Positions 17,215-25,860 are shown, counted from the stretch's first letter. The stretch is DNA of 34,868 nt from Anaerolineales bacterium UBA2200 (GCA_002327925.1 DCVA01000052.1:37517-72384), one strand, 5' to 3'. Numbers and translations are program-made. The notes: a model not told the origin generated them from the sequence alone.

Positions 17215-18864
17215 TCAGCGCCCGTTCCAGAGCGGTTGCTCGCTCACCAGCACCCTGCGCTGGTTGATGTACCAGTCGGTGATGGTGCGGAAGCGGTCCG
17301 GGTAATCGTGTAGAGGACCAACGCGAACATCATGCACCAGCTTGTCCACCGCATAGCAGTGAACGGGGTGGTACAGGGGAATGACGGGCACGTCCTCGGC
17401 CAGAATCTCCCATAATTGCCGATAGAGAGAAGCTCGCTGGGTGTCATCGGTGGTTTGGCGAGCCGCCTCCATGAGCAGGTCCGCTGCCTCATTGCCGTAT
17501 CCGGTGTAGTTCTGGCCACCGCCCTGCCTCTGGGTGGAATGCCACTGCGGATAGGGATCTGGATCCGTCGGCAACCACTGCCATTCGTACACGATGGCAT
17601 CATAGCTGTGGGGCTGCAGAAAATCGCGCACGACCCCCGCTACCCCCGCAGTCTGTGGGATGGCTCGAACGCCCACCTCAGCCCACTGGCGAGTCAGCTC
17701 ATTGATGATCTGGATTCGTGTGTCGTCGTCGTTGGTCAACAGGGCAAACTCGAGCTCAAGGTCGCCCTTTTCGCGCACACCATCCTGATCACTGTCGATC
17801 CACCCTGCCTTCTCCAATAGAGCAATGGCTGCGGCGGGATCATACCCGAACCGGCGTGCGGTTTCGGCAAAGGCCCAGGATGTGGGGAGGACGGGACCGT
17901 CTGCCTTGATGGCTTGGTTGTCGAGGACGTGGGAGATCAGGCGCTGGCGATCCGTGGCCAGCAAGAGCGCCTGACGGACCTCCTTCTGCTGAAAGACGGG
18001 CCGCTCAAGGTTGAGAAAGACCAGGCCGTAGCCTGCCAGAGGCGAGCAGAACAGGTTGAGATCGTTGTCTGCAGATACTTCGGACAGGTTACTGGAGGCC
18101 ACGTGGCTGATACCCTCTACCTCACCGTCAGCGTAGGCACCGTACACGCTGGCATAGTCCGGGTAGAAGACCAGTTCTATTCGGTCCAGGTAGGGACGCC
18201 CTCCGCGGTAATTCTCACTGGGAGCGAGGAGAGCATGCTCGGGTGTGACCTCAACGACTCGGAAGGGTCCTGTGCCCACTGGCTGCAGATTGAAGGGATG
18301 GCTGCTGAGCTCGGCTGCCGCCACGTCCTTGAGCAAGTGGACCGGCAAGAGACCGAGCGTGGTGTAGTGCAGAAACGGGGCAAAGGGCTCGTCAAGAATG
18401 AAGACTACCGTGTAGGCGTCGGGCCGCTCGACCTTCACAGTGCTCCAGAGTTCGGCCAGGTTATGTGGCCCGTTCAGATCCGGAGAGTGAAGCAGGTCGA
18501 CCGTAAACACAACGTCGTCAGCGGTGAACGGTACGCCGTCTTGCCACAATACGTCCTGACGCAGATGGAAGGTATAGCTGAGGTTATCCGCCGAGACTTC
18601 CCATCTCTGTGCCAGAAGTGGCTGTATTTGCCCTTTGTCGTCAGCAACGGTTAGGCCCTCAAAGACCAGGGCCACCAGGTCGCGGTCGACATCGTTGAAA
18701 GCGCTTAGCAGCGGGTTGATGTAGCGGGGGCTACCGGCCACGGCCTCGCGATAGGTGCCGCCGGCGTCGGGGACGAGTACGGTGGTTGTGCGATAAGCTC
18801 CGAGCCCGGCCAGGACCAGTGTTCCAACAATGGCCAGGACTGCAATCAGAACCTGCCAGCGCAT
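17215..18864 (-). CDS. Family 5 extracellular solute-binding protein (peptide/oligopeptide ABC importer)
   Basis: The 549-residue protein has an N-terminal hydrophobic anchor (VLIAVLAIVGTLVLAGLGAY) with no lipobox Cys, so it is probably membrane-tethered. The SBP_bac_5 fold is clear: GSPRYINPLLSAFN, LVFEGLTVADDKGQIQPLLA, YTFHLRQDVLWQDGVPFTADDVVF, GTGPFRV and the C-terminal VPVIPLYHPVHCYA. The ligand may be a peptide, nickel or another small molecule; nothing decides it. No permease or ATPase gene is adjacent. The start chosen is the ATG just before the hydrophobic segment; the frame extension to 18978 reads as non-coding Cys/Pro-rich sequence. It lies 132 bp after secG. Confidence 0.88.
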   Translation of the reverse strand: MRWQVLIAVLAIVGTLVLAGLGAYRTTTVLVPDAGGTYREAVAGSPRYINPLLSAFNDVDRDLVALVFEGLTVADDKGQIQPLLAQRWEVSADNLSYTFHLRQDVLWQDGVPFTADDVVFTVDLLHSPDLNGPHNLAELWSTVKVERPDAYTVVFILDEPFAPFLHYTTLGLLPVHLLKDVAAAELSSHPFNLQPVGTGPFRVVEVTPEHALLAPSENYRGGRPYLDRIELVFYPDYASVYGAYADGEVEGISHVASSNLSEVSADNDLNLFCSPLAGYGLVFLNLERPVFQQKEVRQALLLATDRQRLISHVLDNQAIKADGPVLPTSWAFAETARRFGYDPAAAIALLEKAGWIDSDQDGVREKGDLELEFALLTNDDDTRIQIINELTRQWAEVGVRAIPQTAGVAGVVRDFLQPHSYDAIVYEWQWLPTDPDPYPQWHSTQRQGGGQNYTGYGNEAADLLMEAARQTTDDTQRASLYRQLWEILAEDVPVIPLYHPVHCYAVDKLVHDVRVGPLHDYPDRFRTITDWYINQRRVLVSEQPLWNGR

Positions 18865-18996
18865 GCCGCAACTCGGTTCACAATCGGCGCGTGACACAAA
18901 AGGACCCGGTTGGCAGCAATGGACGAAACAGGCCGGCCGGTACCCTGGCCAGCACGCCGTTGTAAGTTGCTGCGGCAATCGGGTCCGGGTGTCGCC

Positions 18997-19215
18997 CTAC
19001 TGGAACATGACACTGAGCAGGGAAAAGACAAAGAAGGCTACGATTACAACGACGGTCACGTTGAACAGGGTCTTTTCGAAGCCGCGTCGGGTCTTGTACA
19101 CGCCGCCTTCGCCGCCGAACATACGGCTCAGACTGCCGCCCTTACTCTGCAGAATGACCAGGGCGATCAGCGCCACGGACAGGATGATCTGAACAATATT
19201 AAAGTAACTAGCCAA
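18997..19215 (-). CDS. secG: Preprotein translocase subunit SecG
   Basis: The 72-residue protein has two membrane helices (IILSVALIALVILQ and LFNVTVVVIVAFFVFSLL) around the conserved loop QSKGGSLSRMFGG, which identifies SecG of the SecYEG channel. The TTG at 19215 is chosen because GGGAGGAGG lies 8 nt before it and the in-frame ATG at 19245 falls within the -10 box of the promoter, so it cannot be transcribed. B. subtilis SecG is of similar size (76). Confidence 0.93.
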   Translation of the reverse strand: MASYFNIVQIILSVALIALVILQSKGGSLSRMFGGEGGVYKTRRGFEKTLFNVTVVVIVAFFVFSLLSVMFQ

Positions 19216-19243
19216 CGATAGGACCTCCTCCCAAGCTGCGGCC

Positions 19244-19271
19244 ATTATACAATGATTCCCGACTTTGCCAA
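19244..19271 (-). promoter_or_regulatory. Promoter of secG
   Basis: A perfect -10 TATAAT (19244-19249) and -35 TTGGCA (19266-19271) are spaced 16 bp apart. Transcription begins near 19237. Confidence 0.65.
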
Positions 19272-19297
19272 ACGCAGCGGGATCTCGTCGGGGATGC

Positions 19298-19326
19298 TTG
19301 ACTTTTGATCCTGGGTGCACCAAAAT
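19298..19326 (+). promoter_or_regulatory. Possible promoter of thpR
   Basis: TTGACT (19298-19303) is followed after 17 bp by CAAAAT (19321-19326). The -10 is imperfect, so this is a weak candidate. Confidence 0.35.
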
Positions 19327-19392
19327 GGCCGAGGCAGCCCTTCCGGGCCACAGACGGACGTGGGACCTCAATTCCAGGTCGGAGTCTTGTTT

Positions 19393-19974
19393 ATGGAGAT
19401 GATTCGTACTTTCGTGGCGGTCGAGTTGGATGGCGCGATGAAGAGAGGCCTGACTCAGGTGCAGGATGTTCTGAAACGCGCTCCGGCAGGGCGACTGGTA
19501 CGCTGGGTTGCCCCCACAGGCATCCATCTCACGCTCAAGTTCCTCGGCGATGTCTCATCCGACCGTATTGCCGAGCTGACCGAGGCTCTGAAACGGGCCT
19601 GTCGGTCGTCAATGCCGTTTCAGGTTGGCCTGACTCAGGCCGGGTTCTTTCCCGATGCGCACAGATTGCGCGTGGTCTGGGTGGGCGTAGGTGGAGAGGT
19701 GGAGAACCTACTGCGTCTGCAGCGCGCTGTTGAGGATGAGCTGAACGCCGTAGGCTTTCGCCCGGAAGGTCGCGGTTTCCAGCCCCATCTCACTCTGGGC
19801 CGTGTACGCGATTTCGCCCGAGCGGCGGAGCGTGAGGAACTGGCCAAACGCATCGCTGCGACACAGGTAGACACAAACGTCGCCATGCTGGTGCGTGAGG
19901 TGCACCTCATTCGCAGTGATCTCCGCCCTACCGGTGCGGAGTACACGATGTTGGCGACTGTTTCTCTAAAGTAG
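19393..19974 (+). CDS. thpR: RNA 2',3'-cyclic phosphodiesterase (LigT/ThpR)
   Basis: The 193-residue member of the 2H phosphoesterase family has both catalytic HxTx motifs, HLTL at 45-48 and HLTL at 132-135, in the usual contexts (GIHLTLKFLGDV and PHLTLGRV). It opens 2',3'-cyclic phosphates on RNA; the cellular substrate is uncertain. The ATG at 19393 follows CGGAG, and a second ATG lies two codons later. A phosphoribosyltransferase gene follows 31 bp later, probably co-transcribed. Confidence 0.92.
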   Translation: MEMIRTFVAVELDGAMKRGLTQVQDVLKRAPAGRLVRWVAPTGIHLTLKFLGDVSSDRIAELTEALKRACRSSMPFQVGLTQAGFFPDAHRLRVVWVGVGGEVENLLRLQRAVEDELNAVGFRPEGRGFQPHLTLGRVRDFARAAEREELAKRIAATQVDTNVAMLVREVHLIRSDLRPTGAEYTMLATVSLK

Positions 19975-20005
19975 GACCTGGAGATATTTTCTGGCGGAGG
20001 GGGTC

Positions 20006-20683
20006 ATGTTGTTCCAGGACCGAGGGGAAGCAGGCAGAATGCTGGCGGAGAGACTGGCGGATCTGAAGGGAGCTGGAGATCTGCTGGTTCTCGGTGTGCC
20101 TCGTGGTGGAGTAGTGGTGGCCTATGAAGTCGCCAAGGCACTCGACGCGCCGCTGGATGTGTATATAACGCGCAAGATTGGGGCTCCCCACAATGAGGAA
20201 CTCGCCATTGGCGCCGTGGCGAGTGATGGCACGCAGGTACTGGACAGGGACCTGATCGCACGGCTAGGGGTGCCTGAGACCTACCTCTTGGCTGAAACGG
20301 AACGCCAGCGCCAGGAGATCCGTCGTCGTCTGTTTGTCTATCGGGGTGCGCGTGAGGGGACGGATTTGCGAGGCAGGATCCTCCTCCTCGTCGACGATGG
20401 TGTGGCGACCGGAGCAACAGTGCGGGTCGGCCTGAGGGCTCTGAGGCAGTGTGAGCCAGGACAACTCATCCTGGCTGTGCCGGTTGGTCCGGCGGACACC
20501 ATACGACTGCTCGCGCACGACGTGGACCGCTTGGTATGCCTGCATGCGCCCGAAGCCTTCTGGGCTGTGGGCGCCTTCTATGTCCGATTCGATCAGACCC
20601 AGGATGAGGAAGTCGTCCGCTTGCTACGGGAGCGAGATAACTCGCTGAGGCAGGCTGCGGGCGGCGCAGAACTCCAGGACTAA
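20006..20683 (+). CDS. Phosphoribosyltransferase-family protein (COG1926 type)
   Basis: The 225-residue protein has an N-terminal VLGVPRGGVVVAYEVAKAL motif, ITRKIGAPHNEELAIGAVA and the PRPP-binding motif LLLVDDGVATGATV (127-140). These mark the COG1926 branch of type I phosphoribosyltransferases, of unknown substrate. GGAGGGGG precedes the ATG. Its stop overlaps by 4 bp the stop of the convergent Amt-like gene, with no terminator between them. Confidence 0.88.
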   Translation: MLFQDRGEAGRMLAERLADLKGAGDLLVLGVPRGGVVVAYEVAKALDAPLDVYITRKIGAPHNEELAIGAVASDGTQVLDRDLIARLGVPETYLLAETERQRQEIRRRLFVYRGAREGTDLRGRILLLVDDGVATGATVRVGLRALRQCEPGQLILAVPVGPADTIRLLAHDVDRLVCLHAPEAFWAVGAFYVRFDQTQDEEVVRLLRERDNSLRQAAGGAELQD

Positions 20684-22221
20684 CCGGATTTGCCGGATCT
20701 GCGTCTTCGAGTTGGCTTTGGTGCGGCCGTGTCCGAGGCCGTTGTACTCTGAGCGTGGGTCGCGATCGGCGCAGAGGGGAGGTCGTCGGCGATTGCCTCG
20801 GCGGCAACGCGCTCCACCGGAGTTGCCGGCGAGTCAGTAGACTCAGCGGGTTCTGGTTCGAATGCCGTCTCGGTTACAGTTGGTGAGGGCACTGGGGCAA
20901 CAGGCCGGGTCATCAGCTTGCGGCTCTGGACCTGCAACCAGATTACGAACTGGAACGTGAGCCAGGGAAGAAGCCAACCTCCGAGCAGAAAACCTCCAAG
21001 ACCGACGAGTTGTGCCTGGAGCTGACCTGAGCCACCTGTCGCCAGACCCGGCGCGGCAAGTAGACCGCTAACCCCCTGACCTGGCACACTCATGTAGTGC
21101 TCGACTCCCACTGTGTTCCAGCCGGCGCCCCAGCGGCCATCGGCGAAGAGGCCTACTACCAGCACTCCCCAAATCGCAGGAGCACCCAGCGTGGCGATCA
21201 TTCCGCTCGGGTCGTCCAGGTGGATCTTTTGCTCCCAGACGTACAGCCCCAACAGGAATAGCATCCCCCCGATGGCGCCGCTGAGCAGCGCTGCCCAGGA
21301 AGGAATGAAGGGGCAAGCGGCGCTGGTGGCGACCATCCCGGCCACCACACCGCGCCCGATGGCCATAGCATTGGGCTGAGTTGTGACAAACCAGGAGTAG
21401 ATAGAGACAGCGAGCCCTGCACCGGCGGCAGCCAGCAATAGGTTTAGAACGACCACCGCTGGAGCGACCTGGCTGGCGATAAGCGGGTTCCCCAGAATCA
21501 GGCCGGACCAGCCAACCCATGCCAACAGAGATCCGAGTACCATGAGCAGGGGAAAGTGTACGGGGGGCAGCCGTGCTGGCTCGGGTTCGCTGTCGCGCCG
21601 AGGCCGGATGATCATCAGCGCCCCGAGAGCAACCAGCACGCCCAGCAGGAAAGCGGGTCCAGCTCCAGCAGCATCAACATAGCCGTGTCCAAGATTCACG
21701 GTCAGTCCCAGATTGGCCAGCCACCCGCCACCCCATACCCAGTTACCGACCAGAGGATAGACGAACCCGGAGGCCAGCAAGCCAATGGCGAGCAGCACTA
21801 TGCGCTTTATGTGAGAGCCAAGAGTAAGCAAAACGATGAGCACCACAGTGGTCACAGTTGCCAGGTGAGAGTAGAACAGGGCGTAGACGTCCGGATCATA
21901 GGACTCGGCGCTCAGGAGAAACCCGCGAAAGCCGAGCAATCCCCAACCCGATCCCCATACGAGGTCCAGAGGAGACCACTCAGCGGTCAGGCTCTGCAGG
22001 CCCGGAAGACCTGAAACGAAGGCCACTCCCCCGAACTGAAAAGCAAAGCCGCACAACCAGTAGCCAAGAGCTGCCGAGGCCAGAGCCAGCAAGGCAGTGG
22101 AGGCCACTTGCTCGGCACGCTCTTCGCGGGCTGCGCCGACGGCCAGAAGAGCCAGGCCGACGGGCACGAGCAGGGCCAGCAGGTTCCACAGGGCGAGGGT
22201 TGAGGTCTGCGTAATCGGCAT
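20680..22221 (-). CDS. Amt-like membrane protein lacking both pore histidines
   Basis: The 513-residue membrane protein has about eleven hydrophobic segments and clear ammonium-transporter family landmarks: GNWVWGGGWLANLG (159-172, matching the E. coli AmtB Trp148 region), VDAAG (182-186, the conserved Asp160 region) and GVVAGMVATSAACPFIPSWAA. The twin His that line the AmtB pore are both replaced: Phe191 at the first site (H168 in AmtB) and Ile342 at the second (H318). The C-terminus is a long Pro/Thr-rich and then basic tail. No glnK gene is nearby. It may carry another substrate, or sense one. The start has GGAGG upstream. Confidence 0.75.
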   Translation of the reverse strand: MPITQTSTLALWNLLALLVPVGLALLAVGAAREERAEQVASTALLALASAALGYWLCGFAFQFGGVAFVSGLPGLQSLTAEWSPLDLVWGSGWGLLGFRGFLLSAESYDPDVYALFYSHLATVTTVVLIVLLTLGSHIKRIVLLAIGLLASGFVYPLVGNWVWGGGWLANLGLTVNLGHGYVDAAGAGPAFLLGVLVALGALMIIRPRRDSEPEPARLPPVHFPLLMVLGSLLAWVGWSGLILGNPLIASQVAPAVVVLNLLLAAAGAGLAVSIYSWFVTTQPNAMAIGRGVVAGMVATSAACPFIPSWAALLSGAIGGMLFLLGLYVWEQKIHLDDPSGMIATLGAPAIWGVLVVGLFADGRWGAGWNTVGVEHYMSVPGQGVSGLLAAPGLATGGSGQLQAQLVGLGGFLLGGWLLPWLTFQFVIWLQVQSRKLMTRPVAPVPSPTVTETAFEPEPAESTDSPATPVERVAAEAIADDLPSAPIATHAQSTTASDTAAPKPTRRRRSGKSG

Positions 22222-22321
22222 ACCGCCTCCAACCGGAGATAGCTAACTGTAACGGACGCTCGATGCGCGCAGCGTGACGAAGGGCACGAGGGCCAGGGAC
22301 GTCAGGCGCAGGCGTGAGAGT

Positions 22322-23002
22322 CTACCGGTCATCGGATGTCGCGGTCTCTGCTTGATCCAGCAGGGACAGAATGCGGGCGATGACCAGTTCGAGCGCCGCA
22401 ACGTTCTGGCCGCCCTGGGGAATGATGACGTCGGCGTAGCGCTTGGACGGCTCTACGAACTCCAGATGCATCGGGCGCACTGTCGAGAGGTACTGGTTTA
22501 TCACCGACTCCACTGTGCGGCCACGTTCCTGAACATCCCTGGTCATGCGTCGAATCAGCCTCAGGTCCGGGTCGGTGTCGACGTAAATCTTGACGTCAAT
22601 CAACTCACGAAGCGACGGTTCGGCGAGGATGAGGATACCATCCAGAATGACTACCGGGCGGGGAACCGCGGTTCGCGTGGCGGGAAGCCGGCAGTAGGTC
22701 GAAAAGTCGTACGTGGGGATCTCGATGGCGTAACCCTGGCGAAGGTGCCGCAAATGCTGAACCAGGAGCTCTGTATCCAGCGAGTTGGGATGGTCAAAAT
22801 TGAACTTGCGGCGCTCCTCGAGGGGCAGATGGCTAAGGTCGCGGTAGTAAGAGTCGTGCTGGATGTGAGCGATGCGCTCCCGACCTACGCGGTCGAGGAT
22901 GGCCTGAACCACGGTTGTCTTGCCAGAGGCAGTACCTCCGGCAACACCGATGACCAGGATTGGTTGGCCTACTATACCGCTTGGCTGTCGGGGTTGCGCC
23001 AT
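22322..23002 (-). CDS. udk: Uridine kinase
   Basis: The 226-residue kinase phosphorylates uridine and cytidine in pyrimidine salvage. It has the P-loop GGTASGKTT (22-30), HDSYYRDLSHLPLEER, the nucleoside site FDHPNSLDTELL, PTYDFSTYCR, VVILDGILIL and RRMTRDVQERGRT. Length is typical (about 210-230). AGGAG precedes the ATG. It has its own promoter at 23032-23061. Confidence 0.94.
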   Translation of the reverse strand: MAQPRQPSGIVGQPILVIGVAGGTASGKTTVVQAILDRVGRERIAHIQHDSYYRDLSHLPLEERRKFNFDHPNSLDTELLVQHLRHLRQGYAIEIPTYDFSTYCRLPATRTAVPRPVVILDGILILAEPSLRELIDVKIYVDTDPDLRLIRRMTRDVQERGRTVESVINQYLSTVRPMHLEFVEPSKRYADVIIPQGGQNVAALELVIARILSLLDQAETATSDDR

Positions 23003-23031
23003 TGTCCGGCTCCTGCTCCTGAGATGGCCTC

Positions 23032-23061
23032 AGTATATCGCAAACCACAAGAGCCGTACAA
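23032..23061 (-). promoter_or_regulatory. Promoter of udk
   Basis: The -35 TTGTAC (23056-23061) and -10 TATACT (23032-23037) are spaced 18 bp apart. Confidence 0.5.
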
Positions 23062-23150
23062 CAGAACCTGCGGGAGCAGGCCGGGCCACCTCAAGGAGGG
23101 CAGGCTACTTGCCAGCTCCCGGCGTGAGCAGGAGGCAGTCTCCCGTCAGT

Positions 23151-23342
23151 CTACAGACCTTCGAGAGCGGTAGCCAGTACCAGCAGGCCCCATCCAGCCG
23201 TCACAAGCCAGAAGGAGTAATCGACCAGACCCTGAATCTTCCCCAGAGCGCCCAGAACGCCCACAGCGCCCAGGATAACGCAGATCAACCACGTTGCCAC
23301 CTTCGGAGCGCTAAGTGACAAACCCTTCCTCCGTCTTGCCAT
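23151..23342 (-). CDS. Small two-helix membrane protein
   Basis: The 63-residue protein has a basic N-terminus (MARRRKG) and two membrane helices (about 16-35 and 42-61). GGGAGG lies 4 nt before the ATG, which supports it being real. I recognise no named family. Its start is 55 bp from the left end of the integrated element, so before integration it lay directly downstream of tRNA-Arg. It may now depend on readthrough from the integrase operon. Confidence 0.65.
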   Translation of the reverse strand: MARRRKGLSLSAPKVATWLICVILGAVGVLGALGKIQGLVDYSFWLVTAGWGLLVLATALEGL

Positions 23343-23396
23343 TGGTCCTCCCTTGCCTGTGCAGGTATGTGCTCAAGTCCATCCGGTCTTCCTGGT

Positions 23397-23408
23397 CAGC
23401 GCCCCTGG
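23397..23408. repeat. Left attachment core (direct repeat)
   Basis: CAGCGCCCCTGG is identical to 27639-27650, the tRNA-Arg 3' end. This copy marks the left chromosome-element junction. Confidence 0.85.
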
Positions 23409-23417
23409 CCCGGAGCG

Positions 23418-23437
23418 GTCTATATACCCGTCGCGGC
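23418..23437. repeat. Left inverted arm of the attachment site
   Basis: The reverse complement of this segment is GCCGCGACGGGTATATAGAC, which differs from the right arm at two positions. It overlaps the last codons and stop of the integrase gene. Confidence 0.85.
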
Positions 23438-24994
23438 CAGGGGAAAACGGAACGAGTGGTAGAGCGTTCCGCGGTGGGGCGCCATGTCGCCCTGGGTTGC
23501 ATTGTAGCTCGAAACCGTGATTCGCACAACAAACGTGCGGAGCAACTCGCGCATCGCCGGCACATCCTCTGCGGTCAGGGTGCTCTGCATCTCTTCGACG
23601 AGCGTACCCAGGGCGGCGCGCGAGATCCGGATCCTGGACTGGTGAACGCGGTCGACCACGGCGGCGAGCTCAGCTCGCATCTTATCCCGATCCAGCTCAC
23701 GCTCCCGCAGGCGGGTGCGGATTGCAGGGCTGTCCTCTGATTCGACGGCATCGACCAGGCGGGCGATGCGGTTCTCCTGGGAGGCGATGTCGCGCTGGAG
23801 CTGGTGCTGGCGCTTTGTCAGTTCGTCGTGTTGCCCGCTGAGGGCGTCATTGGTTTCCTTGAGGATGGCCTCTAGGCGGTTGACGGTGAGCACGTCACGC
23901 ACCAGGGTTTCTATCACGGCCTGCTCGATAGCCTGGGCTTTGATCTTTCCGGACGGGCAGGCGTTCTTACCCTCGCGGGTCTTACTCGAGCAAACGTAGT
24001 AGCGCCAGGGGCGGCGCGGGTAGCCATCCGTGGCGCGGGCGCGTGCCGCGCACGTGCTCCCGGACATGGGGGAGCCACAGTGCTCGCAGAATAGCAGGCC
24101 GCTCAGGAGGAAGGAGCTTGTGGCGCGGCGTGGGTGGTTATCATCCCAGCTCTGGCCGCGTCGACTGGTGCCGGTCCGCGCGCGCCGCTTCTGGACCTCG
24201 TTCCAGAGCTCCTGGGTGATCATTGGTTCGTGGGCGTGCTCGATGACGAGTTCGCCGCAGAGGCGGGATCCGAGATAGGTCCGGTTGGTGAAGAAATCCG
24301 TCAGGGCATTCTGGGCGTTGAACAGGTGGGTCGCCTGGTGTATCTGCTCGAAGCTGGCGCCGGCGGCGCGCATCTGCCAAGCCTGCAGGGCGGTGTCCCA
24401 CAGATCGGGGTCGGGGACCCATCGCCGGACCGGCCGGCTGCGGCCCTCGATGTCAAGCATCAGCACCTCGGCTTTGTAGCCTTTCGGCGGGAATCCACCT
24501 GGAGCGTAGCCCAGGCGGGCAATGGTCTGCAGGCCGCGCTGCACGTCTTTGGCGATGTCAGCGCGGTCCTTCTCCGCTTTCCACTCCAGGATGGTTTCGT
24601 ACACCGGGGCGAAGTCCGTCTCGGGGATGTCGTCGCTGAGGAAGATCAGCGTGTACCCGCGCCTCCTGAGATCGGCTTTGTGGAACTGGCTGTCGAGCAG
24701 GTTGCGGGCGAAGCGCTTCAGGTCCCAAACCAGGATACCGTGGACGGGTGCGGGCTTGGTGCGTGACAGGTCGATCATCTCATTGAACTGGTCGCGGCGG
24801 ACGGTGGAGCCGCCGCTTTTGGCTTCGTCGATGAACCAGCGGGTGATGACGAGCTGGTTGGCGTCGGCATAGTCCTGGGCCTTCTGGCGCTGGCCGGCGA
24901 TGGGGACGCCGCGGTCGGCCTGTTCGTCACCTGAGACGCGCAGGTAGGACCAGACGAGGGAGCCGGGGGGAAGGGGACAGGTGGATTTGGACAT
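23420..24994 (-). CDS. int: Large serine recombinase (integrase)
   Basis: The 524-residue large serine recombinase should integrate and excise the surrounding element. The N-terminal catalytic domain (about 13-160) has WSYLRVSGDEQ with nucleophile Ser21 and the conserved GVPIAGQR, LVWDLKRFARN and FLSDDIPE. A recombinase domain follows (about 180-290, PKGYKAE, IHQATHLFNAQ), then a zinc ribbon (CEHCGSPMSG ... CSS ... CPSG), a coiled-coil segment (about 395-465) and a C-terminal domain. It appears complete. The ATG at 24994 is 2 nt after the stop of the upstream gene and has no ribosome binding site of its own, so translation is coupled to that gene. Its stop lies in the left attachment arm. Confidence 0.95.
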   Translation of the reverse strand: MSKSTCPLPPGSLVWSYLRVSGDEQADRGVPIAGQRQKAQDYADANQLVITRWFIDEAKSGGSTVRRDQFNEMIDLSRTKPAPVHGILVWDLKRFARNLLDSQFHKADLRRRGYTLIFLSDDIPETDFAPVYETILEWKAEKDRADIAKDVQRGLQTIARLGYAPGGFPPKGYKAEVLMLDIEGRSRPVRRWVPDPDLWDTALQAWQMRAAGASFEQIHQATHLFNAQNALTDFFTNRTYLGSRLCGELVIEHAHEPMITQELWNEVQKRRARTGTSRRGQSWDDNHPRRATSSFLLSGLLFCEHCGSPMSGSTCAARARATDGYPRRPWRYYVCSSKTREGKNACPSGKIKAQAIEQAVIETLVRDVLTVNRLEAILKETNDALSGQHDELTKRQHQLQRDIASQENRIARLVDAVESEDSPAIRTRLRERELDRDKMRAELAAVVDRVHQSRIRISRAALGTLVEEMQSTLTAEDVPAMRELLRTFVVRITVSSYNATQGDMAPHRGTLYHSFRFPLAATGI

Positions 24995-24996
24995 GG

Positions 24997-25806
24997 CTAC
25001 CACTGGAAAGCCGGATGCACCTCGACGCTGTCGGCGATGCGGTAGAGATTGTGAAGGTCGACGTTCTGCCAGTTGACCTTGGCGGCAGTCGTGGAGGTCA
25101 TCACATAGTGGATGACGGTCATCTCGGAAACCTTGCCGTAGATGTCTACCATGGAGTAGGTACCGTTCAGGGTGACGCGCTGGACGCCGGGAAAGGCAAA
25201 GAGCTGCTCGAGGATATTGGCGATGTCCTGGTTGGCGCCGAGCTTGGTGTAGCCCTCGGTGAGGCTCTCGTTGATGGCCCACTGGGCGGTGACGTCGCCA
25301 CCGGAGACAGTAACCGGCCCGAGGCGCTGCGCGTCGCGGTTCGATTTGCCAAGGGTGGAGGTGAGCAAGGCGGTGATCAGCTCCTGGGTGGACCGGGTGG
25401 CGGTTGGCCTGGGGGCGGGCGTGTTGGTGCCCGTGGGGGCAGGCGTTGACGTGGGCTCAGGCGTGCGAGTTGGGGCAGGGGACGCGGTGGGAGCAGGGGT
25501 TCGGGTTATGGCGAGCGTGATAGCGGCCTCCGGGGCGTCGGTCGGGATAACGGTGGGACTCGGGCGCGGAGTGTAGGTGGGGGCTGTCGTGTAGGTGGGC
25601 TGCAGGGTGTATGTCGGCTGCGGCGCACAGGTGGGAGGAAGCTGGGTGGCCACTGGTGCGGTGGGCGTTGGCTTGGGAGTGGGAATGGCCAGGATCGTGA
25701 CGATGGTGCAGGCCAAGAGCAGGGCCAGGAAGACTGCTATGATAAGAATCTTGCCGAGACAGCCAGAGTTCCACCTGGTGCCGAGGCTTCTGATGAAAGT
25801 GTTCAC
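24997..25806 (-). CDS. Membrane-anchored Thr/Pro-rich protein coupled to the integrase
   Basis: The 269-residue protein has an N-terminal membrane helix (IIAVFLALLLACTIVTIL, about 22-39), a long Thr/Pro/Ala linker (about 42-140) and a C-terminal domain (about 145-269) with TAQWAINESLTEGYTKLGA and IADSVEVHPAF. The C-terminal domain would sit outside the cell. The protein family and function are unknown to me. The GTG at 25806 follows GGAGGG at 7 nt. It is directly upstream of the integrase gene. Possible roles include a surface exclusion or sensing protein, but nothing in the sequence decides. Confidence 0.75.
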   Translation of the reverse strand: MNTFIRSLGTRWNSGCLGKILIIAVFLALLLACTIVTILAIPTPKPTPTAPVATQLPPTCAPQPTYTLQPTYTTAPTYTPRPSPTVIPTDAPEAAITLAITRTPAPTASPAPTRTPEPTSTPAPTGTNTPAPRPTATRSTQELITALLTSTLGKSNRDAQRLGPVTVSGGDVTAQWAINESLTEGYTKLGANQDIANILEQLFAFPGVQRVTLNGTYSMVDIYGKVSEMTVIHYVMTSTTAAKVNWQNVDLHNLYRIADSVEVHPAFQW

Positions 25807-25850
25807 GACTGACCCTCCTGACTGGGCGGCGGAAGCGGTTGGCCGAGCGA

Positions 25851-25860
25851 CACAATTGTG
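25851..25860. promoter_or_regulatory. Palindrome, candidate operator
   Basis: CACAATTGTG is a perfect 10-bp palindrome 45 bp before the membrane protein-integrase genes. A one-base variant, CACAGTTGTG, lies between the two regulator promoters (26624-26633). Confidence 0.35.

Noticed and set aside
23402..23443. Inverted repeat CCCCTGGCC / GGCCAGGGG as an integrase terminator
   Set aside because: The loop is long, there is no T-tract, and the segment is better explained by the attachment core and arm plus integrase codons.
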